In this document: positions 46,546-57,369 of the stretch, piece by piece
Numbering within the stretch: the first letter of the stretch is position 1
Layout of the letters: each line of letters starts with the position of its first letter
NCBI RefSeq assembly: GCF_006980715.1
Contig: NZ_SBHN01000011.1
Span: 1 to 64,000, forward strand
Direction: 5' to 3'
Length of the DNA: 64,000 bases
Source of the DNA: Telmatospirillum sp. J64-1
Lineage (GTDB): Bacteria; Pseudomonadota; Alphaproteobacteria; Rhodospirillales; Magnetospirillaceae
Program-made: the position numbers and the translations under genes
Notes under the pieces: generated by a model
What the model saw: only the letters and a program-made list of their open reading frames with translations
Told to the model about the DNA's origin: nothing
Databases searched by the model: none

Positions 46546-47960
46546 CCCTGCAGAACCTCCAGGGAGTCGAGCTGGCCGGGCAGGGCATGGGCCCAGTTGG
46601 TCACGCTGCCGGCACCGAGGCAGACCACCATGTCGCCGGGGCGGGCGATGGACTTGACCAGCTCGGGCAGGGCCTCGGGCGAGGGCAGGGCCATGACGCG
46701 GCGGTGGCCGTGTTCCTGCAAGCCCTTGATCAGGGCATCCCGGTCATAGCCCTCGATCGGCTGCTCGCCCGCCGGATAGACGTCGGAGACGACGACCATG
46801 TCGGCATCGTTGAAGCAGGTGCAGAAATCCTCGAACAGGCTTTTCAGGCGCGAATAGCGGTGCGGCTGCACCACGGCGATGACATTGCCGGGGCAGGCGC
46901 TGCGCGCGGCCCGCAGCACGGCGGCGATCTCCACCGGATGGTGGCCGTAATCGTCGATCACCGTCACGCCGCCGGATTCGCCGGTCTTGGTGAAGCGCCG
47001 CTTGACGCCGCTGAAATTGGCCATGGCCTTGCGGATCACTTCGTCGGTCAGGCCCATTTCCCGGGCGATGGCGACGGCGGCCAGCGAATTCAGGACGTTG
47101 TGCTCGCCATACATGGGCAGATGCACGTCCGCCAGGGTCCGGCTTTCGCCGGTGACGCGGTCGGTCAGGATCACGTCGTATTCGGCGCCCGACATGCCGA
47201 TGCGCAGATTGGTGGCGCGGATGTCGGCCTGGGGGCTGAAGCCGTAGGTGACGATCTTGCGGTCCGGCACCTTGGGGATCAGGGCCTGGACCTCGTGATG
47301 ATCGATGCACAAAGCGGCGAAGCCGTAGAAAGGGATATTCTCGACGAAGGTGCGGAAGGCCGCGCGCAGGCGGTCGAAATCGCCCCAATGGTCGAGATGT
47401 TCGGGATCGATATTGGTGACCACCGCGATGGTCGCCGGGATCTTGATGAAGGTGCCGTCGGATTCGTCGGCTTCGACCACCATCCATTCGCCTTCGCCCA
47501 GGCGGGCATTGGTGCCCCAGGCATTGATGATGCCGCCATTGATCACGGTCGGGTCCAGCCCGGCGGCGTCCAGCAGCGAGGCCACCATGCTGGTGGTCGT
47601 GGTCTTGCCATGGGTGCCGGCGATGGCGACGGACCATTTCAGGCGCATCAGCTCGGCCAGCATCTCGGCGCGGCGCACCACAGGCAGCAGCTTGGCGCGG
47701 GCGGCCATGACCTCGGGATTGTCGGCGCGTACCGCCGAGGAGATCACCACCACCTTGGCGTCGCCCAGGTTTTCGGCGGCCTGGCCGATATGGATGGTGA
47801 TGCCCAGGTCGCGCAGGCGCTTGACATTGGCATTGTCGGCCATGTCGCTGCCCTGAACCGAATAGCCCAGGTTATGCATGATCTCGGCGATGCCGCTCAT
47901 GCCGATGCCGCCGATGCCGACGATATGGATGGTGCCGATGGAAAGCGGCAGGGATCTCAT
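46542..47960 (-). CDS. murC: UDP-N-acetylmuramate--L-alanine ligase
   Basis: Adds L-Ala to UDP-MurNAc. 472 residues; the start [18 protein letters not shown] is typical. The ATP loop GTHGKTTT is at 115-122, and [10 protein letters not shown] is in the third domain. Overlaps murG and murB by ATGA at its ends. Confidence 0.97.
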   Translation of the reverse strand: MRSLPLSIGTIHIVGIGGIGMSGIAEIMHNLGYSVQGSDMADNANVKRLRDLGITIHIGQAAENLGDAKVVVISSAVRADNPEVMAARAKLLPVVRRAEMLAELMRLKWSVAIAGTHGKTTTTSMVASLLDAAGLDPTVINGGIINAWGTNARLGEGEWMVVEADESDGTFIKIPATIAVVTNIDPEHLDHWGDFDRLRAAFRTFVENIPFYGFAALCIDHHEVQALIPKVPDRKIVTYGFSPQADIRATNLRIGMSGAEYDVILTDRVTGESRTLADVHLPMYGEHNVLNSLAAVAIAREMGLTDEVIRKAMANFSGVKRRFTKTGESGGVTVIDDYGHHPVEIAAVLRAARSACPGNVIAVVQPHRYSRLKSLFEDFCTCFNDADMVVVSDVYPAGEQPIEGYDRDALIKGLQEHGHRRVMALPSPEALPELVKSIARPGDMVVCLGAGSVTNWAHALPGQLDSLEVLQG

Positions 47961-49108
47961 GAAAGCATCTCCGTGGCATGAGGAAGCGGGGCTTGCTGCT
48001 GCTGCGGCCGCAGATCGGCGGGGATCAGGTCGGCAACGACATCGGCCAGGCGCTGGGCGGCGTCGGGACGGCCTGCCAGCCGGGCGCAGGCGGCCGCCTT
48101 CTCCAGGCTGTGGGGCAGGCTGAACAGGCTTTCCAGCCGGGCCGCCAGGGCTTCGGGCGTGAAGGCGTCCTGGGGCATCAGCCAGGCCCCGCCCACTTCG
48201 TCCACCGCATGGGCGTTGGCAGTCTGATGGTCGTCGATGGCATGCGGATAAGGCACCAGGATGGCGGGGCGCCCCGCGGCGGTCAGCTCGGCCACGGTGG
48301 ACGCGCCCGAGCGGGCGATGACCAGATGGCTGGCGGCCAGGCGCTGGGGCACGTCGTCGAAGAAGCTTTGCAGCGTCGCCGCGATGCCCGAGCCCTCATA
48401 GGCGGCCCGCACCTGATCGATATCCTCGGGGCGGCATTGCTGCGAGATCTCGATGCGGCGGCGCAGCGCCTCGGGCAGGGCGGTCAGGGCGGCGGGGACG
48501 ACCTCGCTCAGCGCGCGGGCTCCCTGGCTGCCGCCGAGAACCAGCAGGCGCAAGGCGCCGTCGCGGCCCAGCGCCGGATAGGGGGTGTCGCGCAGGGCGG
48601 CGATTCCCGGGCGCACCGGATTGCCCACATGCACGACCTTGTCCCGGGCCGTTTCCGGCAGGTGCTTGACCTCGGCGAAGGAGGTGGCGATGCGGTCCAC
48701 GCGCCCGGCCATCAGGCGGTTGGCCCGGCCCAGCACGCCGTTCTGCTCGTGGATGACGGTGCGGAAGGAGCTTTGCGCGGCCATCATGGTCGGCACCGAG
48801 GCATAGCCGCCGAAGCCCACCACCACGGCGGGTTTCAGCTTGGCCAGGATGCGCCTTGCCTGCAGGCCGCCCAGGGCGAGGTCGATCACGCCGCGCAGGC
48901 GGCCCATGAGGCCGCGTCCGGCGATGCCGCCGGCACGGATGCGCCAGGTTTCCAGGCTGCCCAGCTTGCCGCCATAGACGGCGCCGCGCCGGTCGGTGAT
49001 CAGGGCGAGGCGGTAGCCGCGGTCGAGCAATTCGCTGGCCAGGGCCTCGGCGGGAAAGACGTGACCGCCGGTGCCGCCGGCGGCCAGCACGATCAGGGGG
49101 GCGGTCAT
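47957..49108 (-). CDS. murG: UDP-GlcNAc:lipid I N-acetylglucosaminyltransferase
   Basis: Peripheral membrane glycosyltransferase turning lipid I into lipid II. The ATG at 49108 gives 383 residues; the frame stays open far upstream, but that part is ftsW read in another frame. Glycine-rich loop GGTGGHVFP at 11-19, [22 protein letters not shown] and the donor-site [11 protein letters not shown] are present. The start overlaps the ftsW stop as ATGA. Confidence 0.97.
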   Translation of the reverse strand: MTAPLIVLAAGGTGGHVFPAEALASELLDRGYRLALITDRRGAVYGGKLGSLETWRIRAGGIAGRGLMGRLRGVIDLALGGLQARRILAKLKPAVVVGFGGYASVPTMMAAQSSFRTVIHEQNGVLGRANRLMAGRVDRIATSFAEVKHLPETARDKVVHVGNPVRPGIAALRDTPYPALGRDGALRLLVLGGSQGARALSEVVPAALTALPEALRRRIEISQQCRPEDIDQVRAAYEGSGIAATLQSFFDDVPQRLAASHLVIARSGASTVAELTAAGRPAILVPYPHAIDDHQTANAHAVDEVGGAWLMPQDAFTPEALAARLESLFSLPHSLEKAAACARLAGRPDAAQRLADVVADLIPADLRPQQQQAPLPHATEMLS

Positions 49109-50238
49109 TGCAATCCTCCGGTGCCGAACCTGCGACGGGACAGCGCCAGCACCATGCCCATGGCGATGGCCAGGGCCAGCAGCGACGAACCGCCGTAGGA
49201 GATGAAAGGAAGGGTCATGCCCTTGGTCGGCATCAGATGCAAGGTCGAACCCATGTTGATGACGGCTTGCAGGCCGAACTGGACCAGCAGGCCCGCTCCC
49301 GCCAGCAGCACGAACAGATTGTCCTCGTGCAGCATCCGGGCGAAGCCGCGCAGCACGATGAAGGCGAACAGGCCGACCACCACCAGGCACAGGATCAGGC
49401 CGAATTCCTCGCCCGCCACGGCCATGATGAAATCGGTATGGGCATCGGGCAGCACCGCCTTGACGCGGCCTTCCCCCGGGCCCAGGCCGAAGAAGCCGCC
49501 TTTCTTGAAGGCCTGCATGGCGGTGGCGACCTGATAGCTGTCGCCCGAACTGGGATCGAGGAAGCGGTCGACGCGGCTGGCGACGTGGGGGAAGCTCTGA
49601 TAGGCGCCGATCACCCCGGCGACGCCCGCCATGATGCAGATGACCACCAGGGCCAGCGGCAGCCCGGCCAGGAAGAACTGGGCGAAGAACACCGCCGACA
49701 GCACCAGGGTCATGCCCACGTCGGGTTGCAGCAGCAGCAGGGACGCAACCACGGCATAGAGGCCGCAGGCGATCATGTTGCCGGGGAAGGCGTTGCTCTC
49801 GCGGGCTTCGGCGAACATCCAGGCGGCGACGACGGCGAAGAAAGGCTTGGCGAATTCTGACGGCTGGAGCGAGATGCCCGCGATGTTGATCCAGCGCGTC
49901 GCGCCCTTGATCTCGGGGCCGATCAGCAGGGTCAGGATCATCAGCAGGATCGCCGCCAGCAGGCCGATTGCTGCCAGCCGCCGCACGCCGCGCGGGCTGA
50001 GCAGCGACACCGCCAGCATGACCACGATGCACAGCGGCAGGAACATGAACTGGCGGCGCACGAAATGGAAGCTGTCGGCCCCGATGCGCTCGGCCACGGC
50101 CGGGCTGGCCGCCAGGATCAGCATGGCGCCGACGGCGATCAGGGCTGCCAGCGCCGCCAGCAGCCAGCGGTCGACCGTCCACCACCATTCGCCGAGGATG
50201 CTCGTATCGGTACGGCCGAAGCCGATGGAAACGCTCAT
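49105..50238 (-). CDS. ftsW: Septal peptidoglycan polymerase FtsW
   Basis: SEDS-family glycosyltransferase working with FtsI. 377 residues and about ten membrane helices. Family motifs: LQPSEFAKPFF, LLLQPDVGMTLVL, GLGPGEGRVKAVLPDAHTDF and PTKGMTLPFISYGGSS. Overlaps murD and murG by ATGA. Confidence 0.97.
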   Translation of the reverse strand: MSVSIGFGRTDTSILGEWWWTVDRWLLAALAALIAVGAMLILAASPAVAERIGADSFHFVRRQFMFLPLCIVVMLAVSLLSPRGVRRLAAIGLLAAILLMILTLLIGPEIKGATRWINIAGISLQPSEFAKPFFAVVAAWMFAEARESNAFPGNMIACGLYAVVASLLLLQPDVGMTLVLSAVFFAQFFLAGLPLALVVICIMAGVAGVIGAYQSFPHVASRVDRFLDPSSGDSYQVATAMQAFKKGGFFGLGPGEGRVKAVLPDAHTDFIMAVAGEEFGLILCLVVVGLFAFIVLRGFARMLHEDNLFVLLAGAGLLVQFGLQAVINMGSTLHLMPTKGMTLPFISYGGSSLLALAIAMGMVLALSRRRFGTGGLQ

Positions 50239-51629
50239 TCCCGCGCCTCCTTTCCGGCGGGCAGCGCCTGGACGAGCTGGCGGAAGGTTTCGCCGCGATG
50301 CTCGAAGCTCTTGAACTGGTCCCAGGAGGCGCAGGCCGGAGACAGCAGCACTACCGCGCCGGGGATCTTCTCCGCCGATGCCATGTCATGGGCGCGGGCC
50401 AGCGCCGTCGCCAGATCGCCGCATTGGCTGAAGGGCACCTTGCCTTCCAGGCTTTTGCCGAAGGCTTCCGCCGCCTCGCCGATCAGGAAGGCATGGCGGA
50501 TGCGGCCGAACAGGGGCGACAGCGTTTCGATGCCGCCTTCCTTGGCCAAGCCGCCCGCGATCCAGTAGATGGCGTCGTAGCAGATCAGGGCTTTCTCGGC
50601 GGCATCGGCATTGGTCGCCTTGCTGTCGTTGACATAGGAGATGCCGTCGACCACGCGGACCAGTTCCTGGCGGTGCGCCAGGCCGGGATAGGTCTTCAGG
50701 CCGGTGCCGATCTGGCCGGGGCTCAAGGACAGCGCGCGGGCGGCGGCGTAGACGGCGGCGGCATTCTGCCAGTTGTGGCGGCCGGGCAGGGTGGCCACCT
50801 CGCGCAGGTCGATGGCGGCGCAGCCCTCGCCGTCGCAATCCGCATACAGCACGCCCGCCGGGGCGGAGACGCCCTGTCTGACCCGGTTCCGGGCCGAAAC
50901 GGGCATTACGCGCAGGCGGCCTTCGGCGACCAGCTCGTCGTGGATGGCGCGGCAATATTCGTCATCCATGCCGATCACCGCCGTCCCGCCATCGCGGACC
51001 ATGCCGAAGATGCGGCGCTTGGCCGCGACATAGCCGTCCATGCCGCCATGGCGCGACAGATGGTCGGGGGTGATGTTGAGCAGCACGCCCACATCCAGCT
51101 TCAGCGAGGGGCAGAGTTCCAGCTGATAGGAGGACAGTTCCAGCACATAGGTGCCGTCGCCGCCCAGGGCATCCAAGTCCAGGGCGGGGCGTCCCAGATT
51201 GCCGCCCACGGTGATGGAGCGGCCGGCATTCTTCAGCACATGGGCCAGCAAGGTCGTGGTGGTGGACTTGCCGTTGGTGCCGGTGATGGCGGCAAAGCGG
51301 GCATCGGGGCGGGCGCGGGCCAGCAATTCCACGTCGCAGACCGGCTCCAGCCCCAGGGCGCGGGCTTTCTCGGCCACTTCATGGGGCTTGGGGAAGGTGT
51401 GCGGGATGCCGGGGCTCCACACCAGGCAATCGAACCGGGACAGGTCCTGGTCGCGCAGATCGGCCACGGCAATGCCTTCGGCCTGCGCCTGGGCGCGGGC
51501 GGCTTCGCCGTCGTCCCAGGCGACCACCTCGGCGCCGCTTTTGATCAGCGCACGGGCGGTGGCCGTGCCGGACTTGCCCAAGCCCATCACGCTCACTTTC
51601 CGTCCTGCCATGAAGGGAAGTTCGATCAC
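50235..51629 (-). CDS. murD: UDP-N-acetylmuramoyl-L-alanine--D-glutamate ligase
   Basis: Adds D-Glu to the stem peptide. 464 residues: an N-domain with VMGLGKSGTATARAL, the ATP loop GTNGKSTT (117-124), VLELSSYQLE and YVNDSKATNADA. It starts 14 nt after mraY and overlaps ftsW by ATGA. Confidence 0.97.
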   Translation of the reverse strand: MIELPFMAGRKVSVMGLGKSGTATARALIKSGAEVVAWDDGEAARAQAQAEGIAVADLRDQDLSRFDCLVWSPGIPHTFPKPHEVAEKARALGLEPVCDVELLARARPDARFAAITGTNGKSTTTTLLAHVLKNAGRSITVGGNLGRPALDLDALGGDGTYVLELSSYQLELCPSLKLDVGVLLNITPDHLSRHGGMDGYVAAKRRIFGMVRDGGTAVIGMDDEYCRAIHDELVAEGRLRVMPVSARNRVRQGVSAPAGVLYADCDGEGCAAIDLREVATLPGRHNWQNAAAVYAAARALSLSPGQIGTGLKTYPGLAHRQELVRVVDGISYVNDSKATNADAAEKALICYDAIYWIAGGLAKEGGIETLSPLFGRIRHAFLIGEAAEAFGKSLEGKVPFSQCGDLATALARAHDMASAEKIPGAVVLLSPACASWDQFKSFEHRGETFRQLVQALPAGKEARE

Positions 51630-51643
51630 GCTTTGACTCCCGC

Positions 51644-52732
51644 TCAGCGCAACTTCAGCGTGGACAGGCCGATCAGGGCCAGGATGCCGGCGATGATCCA
51701 GAAGCGGATGACCACGGTCGGTTCCGCCCAGCCCTTCTTCTCAAAGTGATGGTGCAGTGGCGCCATGCGGAAGACGCGCTTGCCCGTCAGCTTGAACGAT
51801 ACGACCTGCACGATCACCGAGACGGTCTCCAGCACGAACAGGCCGCCGACGATCGCCAGGACCAGTTCATGCTTGGTCACCACGGCGATCGAGCCCAGCG
51901 CGCCGCCCAGGGACAGCGAACCGGTGTCGCCCATGAAGACCATGGCCGGCGGGGCGTTGAACCACAGGAAGCCCAATCCCGCCCCGCACAAGGCGCCGCA
52001 GATCACCGCCAGTTCGCCGGTGCCCGGGACATGATGGATCTGCAGGTAATTGGCGAAGACGGCATTGCCGACGAGATAGGCGATCAGGGCGAAGACGGCG
52101 GCGGCGATCATCACCGGCACGATGGCCAGCCCGTCCAGGCCGTCGGTCAGGTTCACCGCATTCGAGGCGCCGACCATGACGAAGACCGCCATGGGCACAT
52201 AGAAGAAGCCCATCTCGATCAGCACGTTCTTGAAGAACGGCACGGTCAGGCTCTGGTTCAGCGGCGGCAGGGTGGCGGTGACGGTCAGATAGGCGGCGAC
52301 CGAGGCGATGATGATCTGGAGGGCCAGCTTCATCTTGCCCGAGACGCCCTTGGGATTGCGCTTGGTGACCTTCAGGTAATCGTCCCAGAAGCCGATCAGG
52401 CCATAGCCGGTGGTGACCAACAGTACCACCCAGACGAAGGGATTGGTCAGGTCCGCCCAAAGCAGCGTAGCGATCGCCAGGGCCAGCAGGATCAGCACGC
52501 CGCCCATGGTCGGCGTGCCTTTCTTGGTCAGCAGGTGGCTTTCGGGGCCGTCGGTGCGGATGGGCTGTCCCTGCTTTTGGCGGGCGCGCAGCCAGCGGAT
52601 CACGAACGGCCCGGCAATGAAGGCGACCAGCAGCGCGGTCAGGATCGCCCCGCCCGTCCGGAAGGTCAGGTAGCGGAACAGGTTGAAGACCGTGTACTGG
52701 TCTGCCAAGGGAAACAGCAGATTATAAAGCAT
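51644..52732 (-). CDS. mraY: Phospho-N-acetylmuramoyl-pentapeptide transferase
   Basis: Integral membrane enzyme that makes lipid I on undecaprenyl phosphate. The ATG at 52732 ([12 protein letters not shown]) overlaps the murF stop by one base (TAATG) and has AGGAGC upstream; 362 residues and ten helices. Motifs: the TMGGVLIL helix region, WDDYLKV with the Mg-binding Asp, [25 protein letters not shown] and the HHHFEKKGW loop. Confidence 0.97.
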   Translation of the reverse strand: MLYNLLFPLADQYTVFNLFRYLTFRTGGAILTALLVAFIAGPFVIRWLRARQKQGQPIRTDGPESHLLTKKGTPTMGGVLILLALAIATLLWADLTNPFVWVVLLVTTGYGLIGFWDDYLKVTKRNPKGVSGKMKLALQIIIASVAAYLTVTATLPPLNQSLTVPFFKNVLIEMGFFYVPMAVFVMVGASNAVNLTDGLDGLAIVPVMIAAAVFALIAYLVGNAVFANYLQIHHVPGTGELAVICGALCGAGLGFLWFNAPPAMVFMGDTGSLSLGGALGSIAVVTKHELVLAIVGGLFVLETVSVIVQVVSFKLTGKRVFRMAPLHHHFEKKGWAEPTVVIRFWIIAGILALIGLSTLKLR

Positions 52733-54150
52733 TAACGAAAGCTCCTGTCGGCGCCGCTTTGGGCTGACGACCACGTCTGGATTGCCTCGACCACGCGCCC
52801 CATGCGGCTGCCGGCGGATCCCTTTACCATCACCACGTCGCCTTCGCCCAGTGCGGCCGTGACTTGCGGCGCAAGTGTGGCCGAGTCGGGGGCATGGGCG
52901 CCGCGCAGTTGTGGCGGCAGGGTCTCGTACAGGCGTTCCATCAGCGCTCCCGCGGTGAAGACAAGGTCAATTCCCGCTTCCCGCAAGGATTCGGCAAGGC
53001 CGGCATGCAGCGAAGCGGACTTCTCGCCCAACTCCAGCATGTCGCCCAGCACCGCGATTCGACGCCCCGCAGCGACCGGCCGGGCCGCCGCCAGAGTGGC
53101 GATGGCGGCCCGCATGGAAACCGGGCTGGCGTTGTAGCTCTCGTCGATTAATTCCACGTTAGCGGCCAATTTATGGCGTTGTCCGCGTCCCTTGGGGGCG
53201 GACAGCTTGGCCAGCGACGCGGCGGCCTGTCCGGCATCCGCGCCCAGGGCATGAATGGCGGCCAGAACGGCCAGGGAATTCTGCACCCATTGCCGCCCCG
53301 CCACGTTCAGGCGATAGCGGATTTCCTTGCCGCCGATACGGGTGGCGACGTCGCTTCCCTCGGCTCCGATCACGCAATCGAGAAGCCGTGCCTCGGCCTT
53401 TTCATCGGCGCCGAAGGGCAAGATGGTGACGCCGCGCGCGGCACAGGCCGCCGCCAGACGGTCGTACCAGGGATTGTCGCGGTTCAGTACGGCGGTGCCG
53501 CCCGGTTCCAGCCCCTCGAAGATTTCCGCCTTGGCGTCGGCGATCTCGGCGACCGAGGCGAAATGTTCCAGATGGACGGCCTCGACAGTGGTGACGATCG
53601 CCACATGCGGCCGCACCATGCGGGTCAGGGGCGAGATTTCCCCGGCATGGTTCATGCCGATCTCGAACACCCCGAAGCGGGTATCGCGGGGCATGCGCGA
53701 CAGGCTGAGCGGCACGCCCCAGTGATTGTTCAGGCTGCCCAGGCTGAAATGGGTCAAGCCCTGGTCGGACAGGGCCAGGCCCAGCATTTCCTTGGTGCTG
53801 GTCTTGCCCACACTGCCGGTGACGGCGACGATGCGGGCCTTGGAGCGGGCGCGCCCGGCGCCGCCCAGGGCCTGCAGGCCCGTCATCGTGTCCTCGACGC
53901 GCAGCAAGGGCGCCCCGGCGGGCAGGCCCTCGGGGACCGCATGGACCATGGCGGCGGCGGCCCCGGCTTCGAAAGCCTTGGCGACGAAGGCGTGGCCGTC
54001 GAAATTCGGTCCTTGCAGGGCGATGAACAGGTCGCCCGGCTGCACCGCGCGGCTGTCGATGGCGACGCCGCCGGCACTCCACGCGGCTTGGGAGTCGCCG
54101 TGGACCGCCTGGGCGGCCTCGTCCGCGGTCCAAAGATTGTCGGCGCTCAT
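52732..54150 (-). CDS. murF: UDP-MurNAc-tripeptide--D-Ala-D-Ala ligase
   Basis: Adds the D-Ala-D-Ala made by Ddl. 472 residues: [11 protein letters not shown] loop at 112-119, [11 protein letters not shown], and [15 protein letters not shown]. It overlaps murE by ATGA and mraY by one base. Confidence 0.97.
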   Translation of the reverse strand: MSADNLWTADEAAQAVHGDSQAAWSAGGVAIDSRAVQPGDLFIALQGPNFDGHAFVAKAFEAGAAAAMVHAVPEGLPAGAPLLRVEDTMTGLQALGGAGRARSKARIVAVTGSVGKTSTKEMLGLALSDQGLTHFSLGSLNNHWGVPLSLSRMPRDTRFGVFEIGMNHAGEISPLTRMVRPHVAIVTTVEAVHLEHFASVAEIADAKAEIFEGLEPGGTAVLNRDNPWYDRLAAACAARGVTILPFGADEKAEARLLDCVIGAEGSDVATRIGGKEIRYRLNVAGRQWVQNSLAVLAAIHALGADAGQAAASLAKLSAPKGRGQRHKLAANVELIDESYNASPVSMRAAIATLAAARPVAAGRRIAVLGDMLELGEKSASLHAGLAESLREAGIDLVFTAGALMERLYETLPPQLRGAHAPDSATLAPQVTAALGEGDVVMVKGSAGSRMGRVVEAIQTWSSAQSGADRSFR

Positions 54151-55607
54151 GCCGTACCTCCGTCGATCTCGGTCACGGCCTTGCAGGCTTCTTCCGCATC
54201 GTCGAAGGGCAGGACCTCCGATCCCACGATCTGGCCGCGTTCATGTCCCTTGCCGGCGACGACCAGCAGGTCGCCCGCTTCCAGTCCGGCGACGGCTTCG
54301 CGGATGGCCCTGGCGCGGTCGCCGATCTCGGTGGCGCCGGGACAGGCAGCCATGATGGCGGCGCGGATGCCCGAAGCGGCCTCGCTACGCGGATTGTCGT
54401 CGGTGACGATCACCCGGTCGGCCAGGGCCTGGGCGATGGCTCCCATCTGCGGACGCTTGCCGGGATCGCGGTCGCCGCCGCAGCCGAAGACCACCCACAG
54501 GCGGTTGGCGGCATGGGGGCGCAGGGCGCGCAGGACCGTTTCCAGGGCGTCGGGCGTATGGGCGTAATCGACATAGATGGCGGCGCCGTTCTTGCGGGCG
54601 GCGACCCGCTGCAGGCGGCCGCGCACGCCCTCCAGATGTTCCAGCGCCTCGGCGGCCTGTTCCGCATCGCCGCCGCAAGCCACCACCAGACCCAGCGCGC
54701 ACAAGGCATTGGCCGCCTGGAAGCCGCCGGCCAAAGGCAGGCGCAGGTCGCGGCGGCGGCCGAAAAGTTCGAGCTCCAGGCTCTGGCCGTCGGGCTCGGG
54801 AATCTGTCTCAGCAGGCGGATATCGCATTCCGGCGCGGAGCCGAAGGTCAGGACGCGCAGGCGATGGGCGGCGCAGGCGACCCGGATGGTCGGCCAGAAA
54901 TCGGAATCGGCATTGACCACGGCCCCGGCACCGGGCGGCAGGACCTCCGTGAACAGGCGCAGCTTGGCCTCGCCATAGGCTTCCATGCTGCCGTGATAAT
55001 CCAGATGGTCGCGGGTCAGGTTGGTGAAGGCGCCCGCAGCCAAGCGGATGCCGTCCAGGCGGAACTGGTCCAGACCGTGGCTCGACGCCTCCATGACGGC
55101 ATGGGTGACGCCTTTGCCCGCCAGTTCGGCCAGCATTTCGTGCAGGGCCGCCGTATCGGGCGTGGTCAGCCCGCCGCCCAGGTCGATCCCCGGCGCCTGC
55201 ACGCCCAGCGTCCCCAGGCTGGCGGCGGGATGGCCGAGCCGGGACCAGATCTGGCGGGTGAAGCTGGCGACCGAGGTCTTGCCGTTGGTCCCGGTGACGG
55301 CGGCCATGATGCCGGGCTGGGCGCCGAAGAAGCGGGCGGCCATCAGGGCGAAGGCACGGCGGGGATTCTCGTCCTCCACCAGTGCCGTTCCTTCCGGGAC
55401 AAGCGTGCCGGGCGGGGCGAGCACGGCGACGGCTCCGGCGGCGACGGCCTGGGGAATGAAGGCGCGGCCATCCGCCTTGGTGCCGGGCAGGGCGGCGAAG
55501 AGCATGCCCGGGCCGACCTTGCGGGAATCAGCCGTCAAGCCCGTGACCTGGGGATCACGGGCCAAGGCGGGCGCCTCTGTCGGCAGAAGGTCACTCAGTC
55601 GAGGCAC
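54147..55607 (-). CDS. murE: UDP-MurNAc-L-Ala-D-Glu:meso-diaminopimelate ligase
   Basis: Adds the third residue of the stem peptide. 486 residues: GTNGKTS at 106-112, EASSHGLDQ, and DNPR at 404-407. DNPR is the motif that goes with meso-diaminopimelate rather than lysine, so the wall is DAP-type. It overlaps ftsI by 17 nt. Confidence 0.97.
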   Translation of the reverse strand: MPRLSDLLPTEAPALARDPQVTGLTADSRKVGPGMLFAALPGTKADGRAFIPQAVAAGAVAVLAPPGTLVPEGTALVEDENPRRAFALMAARFFGAQPGIMAAVTGTNGKTSVASFTRQIWSRLGHPAASLGTLGVQAPGIDLGGGLTTPDTAALHEMLAELAGKGVTHAVMEASSHGLDQFRLDGIRLAAGAFTNLTRDHLDYHGSMEAYGEAKLRLFTEVLPPGAGAVVNADSDFWPTIRVACAAHRLRVLTFGSAPECDIRLLRQIPEPDGQSLELELFGRRRDLRLPLAGGFQAANALCALGLVVACGGDAEQAAEALEHLEGVRGRLQRVAARKNGAAIYVDYAHTPDALETVLRALRPHAANRLWVVFGCGGDRDPGKRPQMGAIAQALADRVIVTDDNPRSEAASGIRAAIMAACPGATEIGDRARAIREAVAGLEAGDLLVVAGKGHERGQIVGSEVLPFDDAEEACKAVTEIDGGTA

Positions 55608-57369
55608 TGGCGGTACTCTTGGTCAGGGTGTGGAGGTAGCGGATGGGCAGCACGGCTTCGGCCTGATCCTCGGTAGTGGAGGGAACGCCAAGCATCGGAC
55701 CGATCTGGGAGATCACGCGGCCGACCGCCGGGGCGGCCGTCCAGCCGCCGGTGGCATAGCCGAAGGTTTCCTTGGTCCCCTGGGGCTCGTCGATCATGGC
55801 GAGAACCACATAGCGCGGATCATGCATGGGAAAGGCCGCGATAAAGGAGGAGAGCAGCGATTTGCGGCGATAGGTGCCGCCGGCTCCCAGCTTTTCCGCG
55901 GTGCCCGTCTTGCCGCCGACATGATAGCCCGGCACTTCCGACATGCTTCCCGAACCGCCCATCACCGTCAGGCGCATCAACTGGCGCATCTGGTAGGAGG
56001 TCTGCTCCTTCAGCACGCGCTGCCCGGCCGGTTCTGCCCCCGGTTCATGCTTGACCAGCGTCGCCGGGCGCAGGATGCCGCCATTAACCAGGGCGGAAAC
56101 GCCGGTGACCACCTGCAAGGGCGTTACGGCGATGCCGTGGCCGTAGCTGATGGTCATGGTGTTGATCTCGCGCCAGGGTGAGGGGACGAGGGGCGATCCG
56201 ACTTCCGGCAGCTCGATGGCCGCCGTGCGCAGCATGCCCAGCGCGCCCATATAGGCCCGCTGGGTTTCGGTGCCGTAATCGATTGCCATCTTGGCCGAGG
56301 CGATGTTCGAGGAATGCATCAGCACTTCCGGCACCGTCAGGGGGCGGTTCTTGCCGTGGAAGTCGGAGATGGTGAAGCGGGCGACGCGCAGCGGCTTGCT
56401 GGCATCATAAACGCTTTGCAGGGTCGACTTGCCGCTGTCCAGCGCGATCGCCGTGTTCAGCAGCTTGAAGGTTGAGCCCATTTCGTAGACGCCCAGCGTC
56501 GCCCGGTTGAACATGTTCTCGGCGGTCGTCGCGCCGGGATTGTTCGGGTCGAAGTCGGGCAGCGAGACCATCGAGATGATCTCGCCGGTATGGACGTCCA
56601 TCACCATGCCGATGGCGCCAATGGCGCTGAAGGTCTCGACGGCGCGCAGCAATTCGTTGCGCATCACCGTCTGCACGCGGGCATCCAGCGCCAGCCTCAG
56701 CGGCGTGCCCGATTTCAGCAGGCCGTCGAAGGTCTTCTCCAACCCGGCGATGCCGTTGTTGTCGATGTCGGTCAGGCCCAGCACATGCGAGAACAGGCCG
56801 CCATGCGGATAGATGCGCCGCTCGCCCCGCTCGAAATACAGGCCGGGAATGCCCAGGGCGTTGACCTCGTATTGCTCGCGCGGGGTCAGGTTGCGCTTGA
56901 GATAGACGAAGTTGCGCGGCGCCGACAGGCGCGCCTGCACATCGGCGCGCGACAGGTCGGGCAGCACGCGGACCAGCTTGGCGGCGGCTTCCTCGGGGTC
57001 GAGCACCTCGTTGGCATTGGCATAGAGCGAGACGGTGGGCAGGCTGGTGGCCAGCACCACGCCGTTGCGGTCCACGATGTCGGCACGGCCCATCTCCAGC
57101 GGCGCGGTGCGCGCCATGCGGGCCTGCTGGCGGACCTGCGTCTCACCGCCCTTCAGCACGGTCAGGTCCACCATGCGTCCGGCGATGACGGCAAAGGCCA
57201 GCGTGAACATGATGCCGGTGAACAGCAGGCGGTTGCGCCCGGTCTCGATGGCGCGGCGGCGCTGGGCCTCGGCGCGCTGGCTTTCCGTCATGCCCCGGGA
57301 CGGGTCGCGCGGCGGCGCCAGGGCCGTGGCGGCACGGCCTTTTATGATGGTTGCCAGGCGTCCGATCAT
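55591..57369 (-). CDS. ftsI: Division transpeptidase FtsI (PBP3)
   Basis: Class B penicillin-binding protein crosslinking septal peptidoglycan. 592 residues: a cytoplasmic start, a membrane helix (about 46-65), a pedestal domain, then the transpeptidase. Active-site motifs are Ser299-T-F-K302, Ser353-S-N355 and Lys487-T-G. It overlaps ftsL by ATGA and the murE start by 17 nt. Confidence 0.97.
   Translation of the reverse strand: MIGRLATIIKGRAATALAPPRDPSRGMTESQRAEAQRRRAIETGRNRLLFTGIMFTLAFAVIAGRMVDLTVLKGGETQVRQQARMARTAPLEMGRADIVDRNGVVLATSLPTVSLYANANEVLDPEEAAAKLVRVLPDLSRADVQARLSAPRNFVYLKRNLTPREQYEVNALGIPGLYFERGERRIYPHGGLFSHVLGLTDIDNNGIAGLEKTFDGLLKSGTPLRLALDARVQTVMRNELLRAVETFSAIGAIGMVMDVHTGEIISMVSLPDFDPNNPGATTAENMFNRATLGVYEMGSTFKLLNTAIALDSGKSTLQSVYDASKPLRVARFTISDFHGKNRPLTVPEVLMHSSNIASAKMAIDYGTETQRAYMGALGMLRTAAIELPEVGSPLVPSPWREINTMTISYGHGIAVTPLQVVTGVSALVNGGILRPATLVKHEPGAEPAGQRVLKEQTSYQMRQLMRLTVMGGSGSMSEVPGYHVGGKTGTAEKLGAGGTYRRKSLLSSFIAAFPMHDPRYVVLAMIDEPQGTKETFGYATGGWTAAPAVGRVISQIGPMLGVPSTTEDQAEAVLPIRYLHTLTKSTASASTE

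Noticed and set aside
49109-50188. Long upstream extension of the murG frame giving a 743-residue protein
   Set aside because: The extra part is ftsW in a shifted frame, with no domain and Arg/Pro-rich composition; the MurG start [15 protein letters not shown] is clear.
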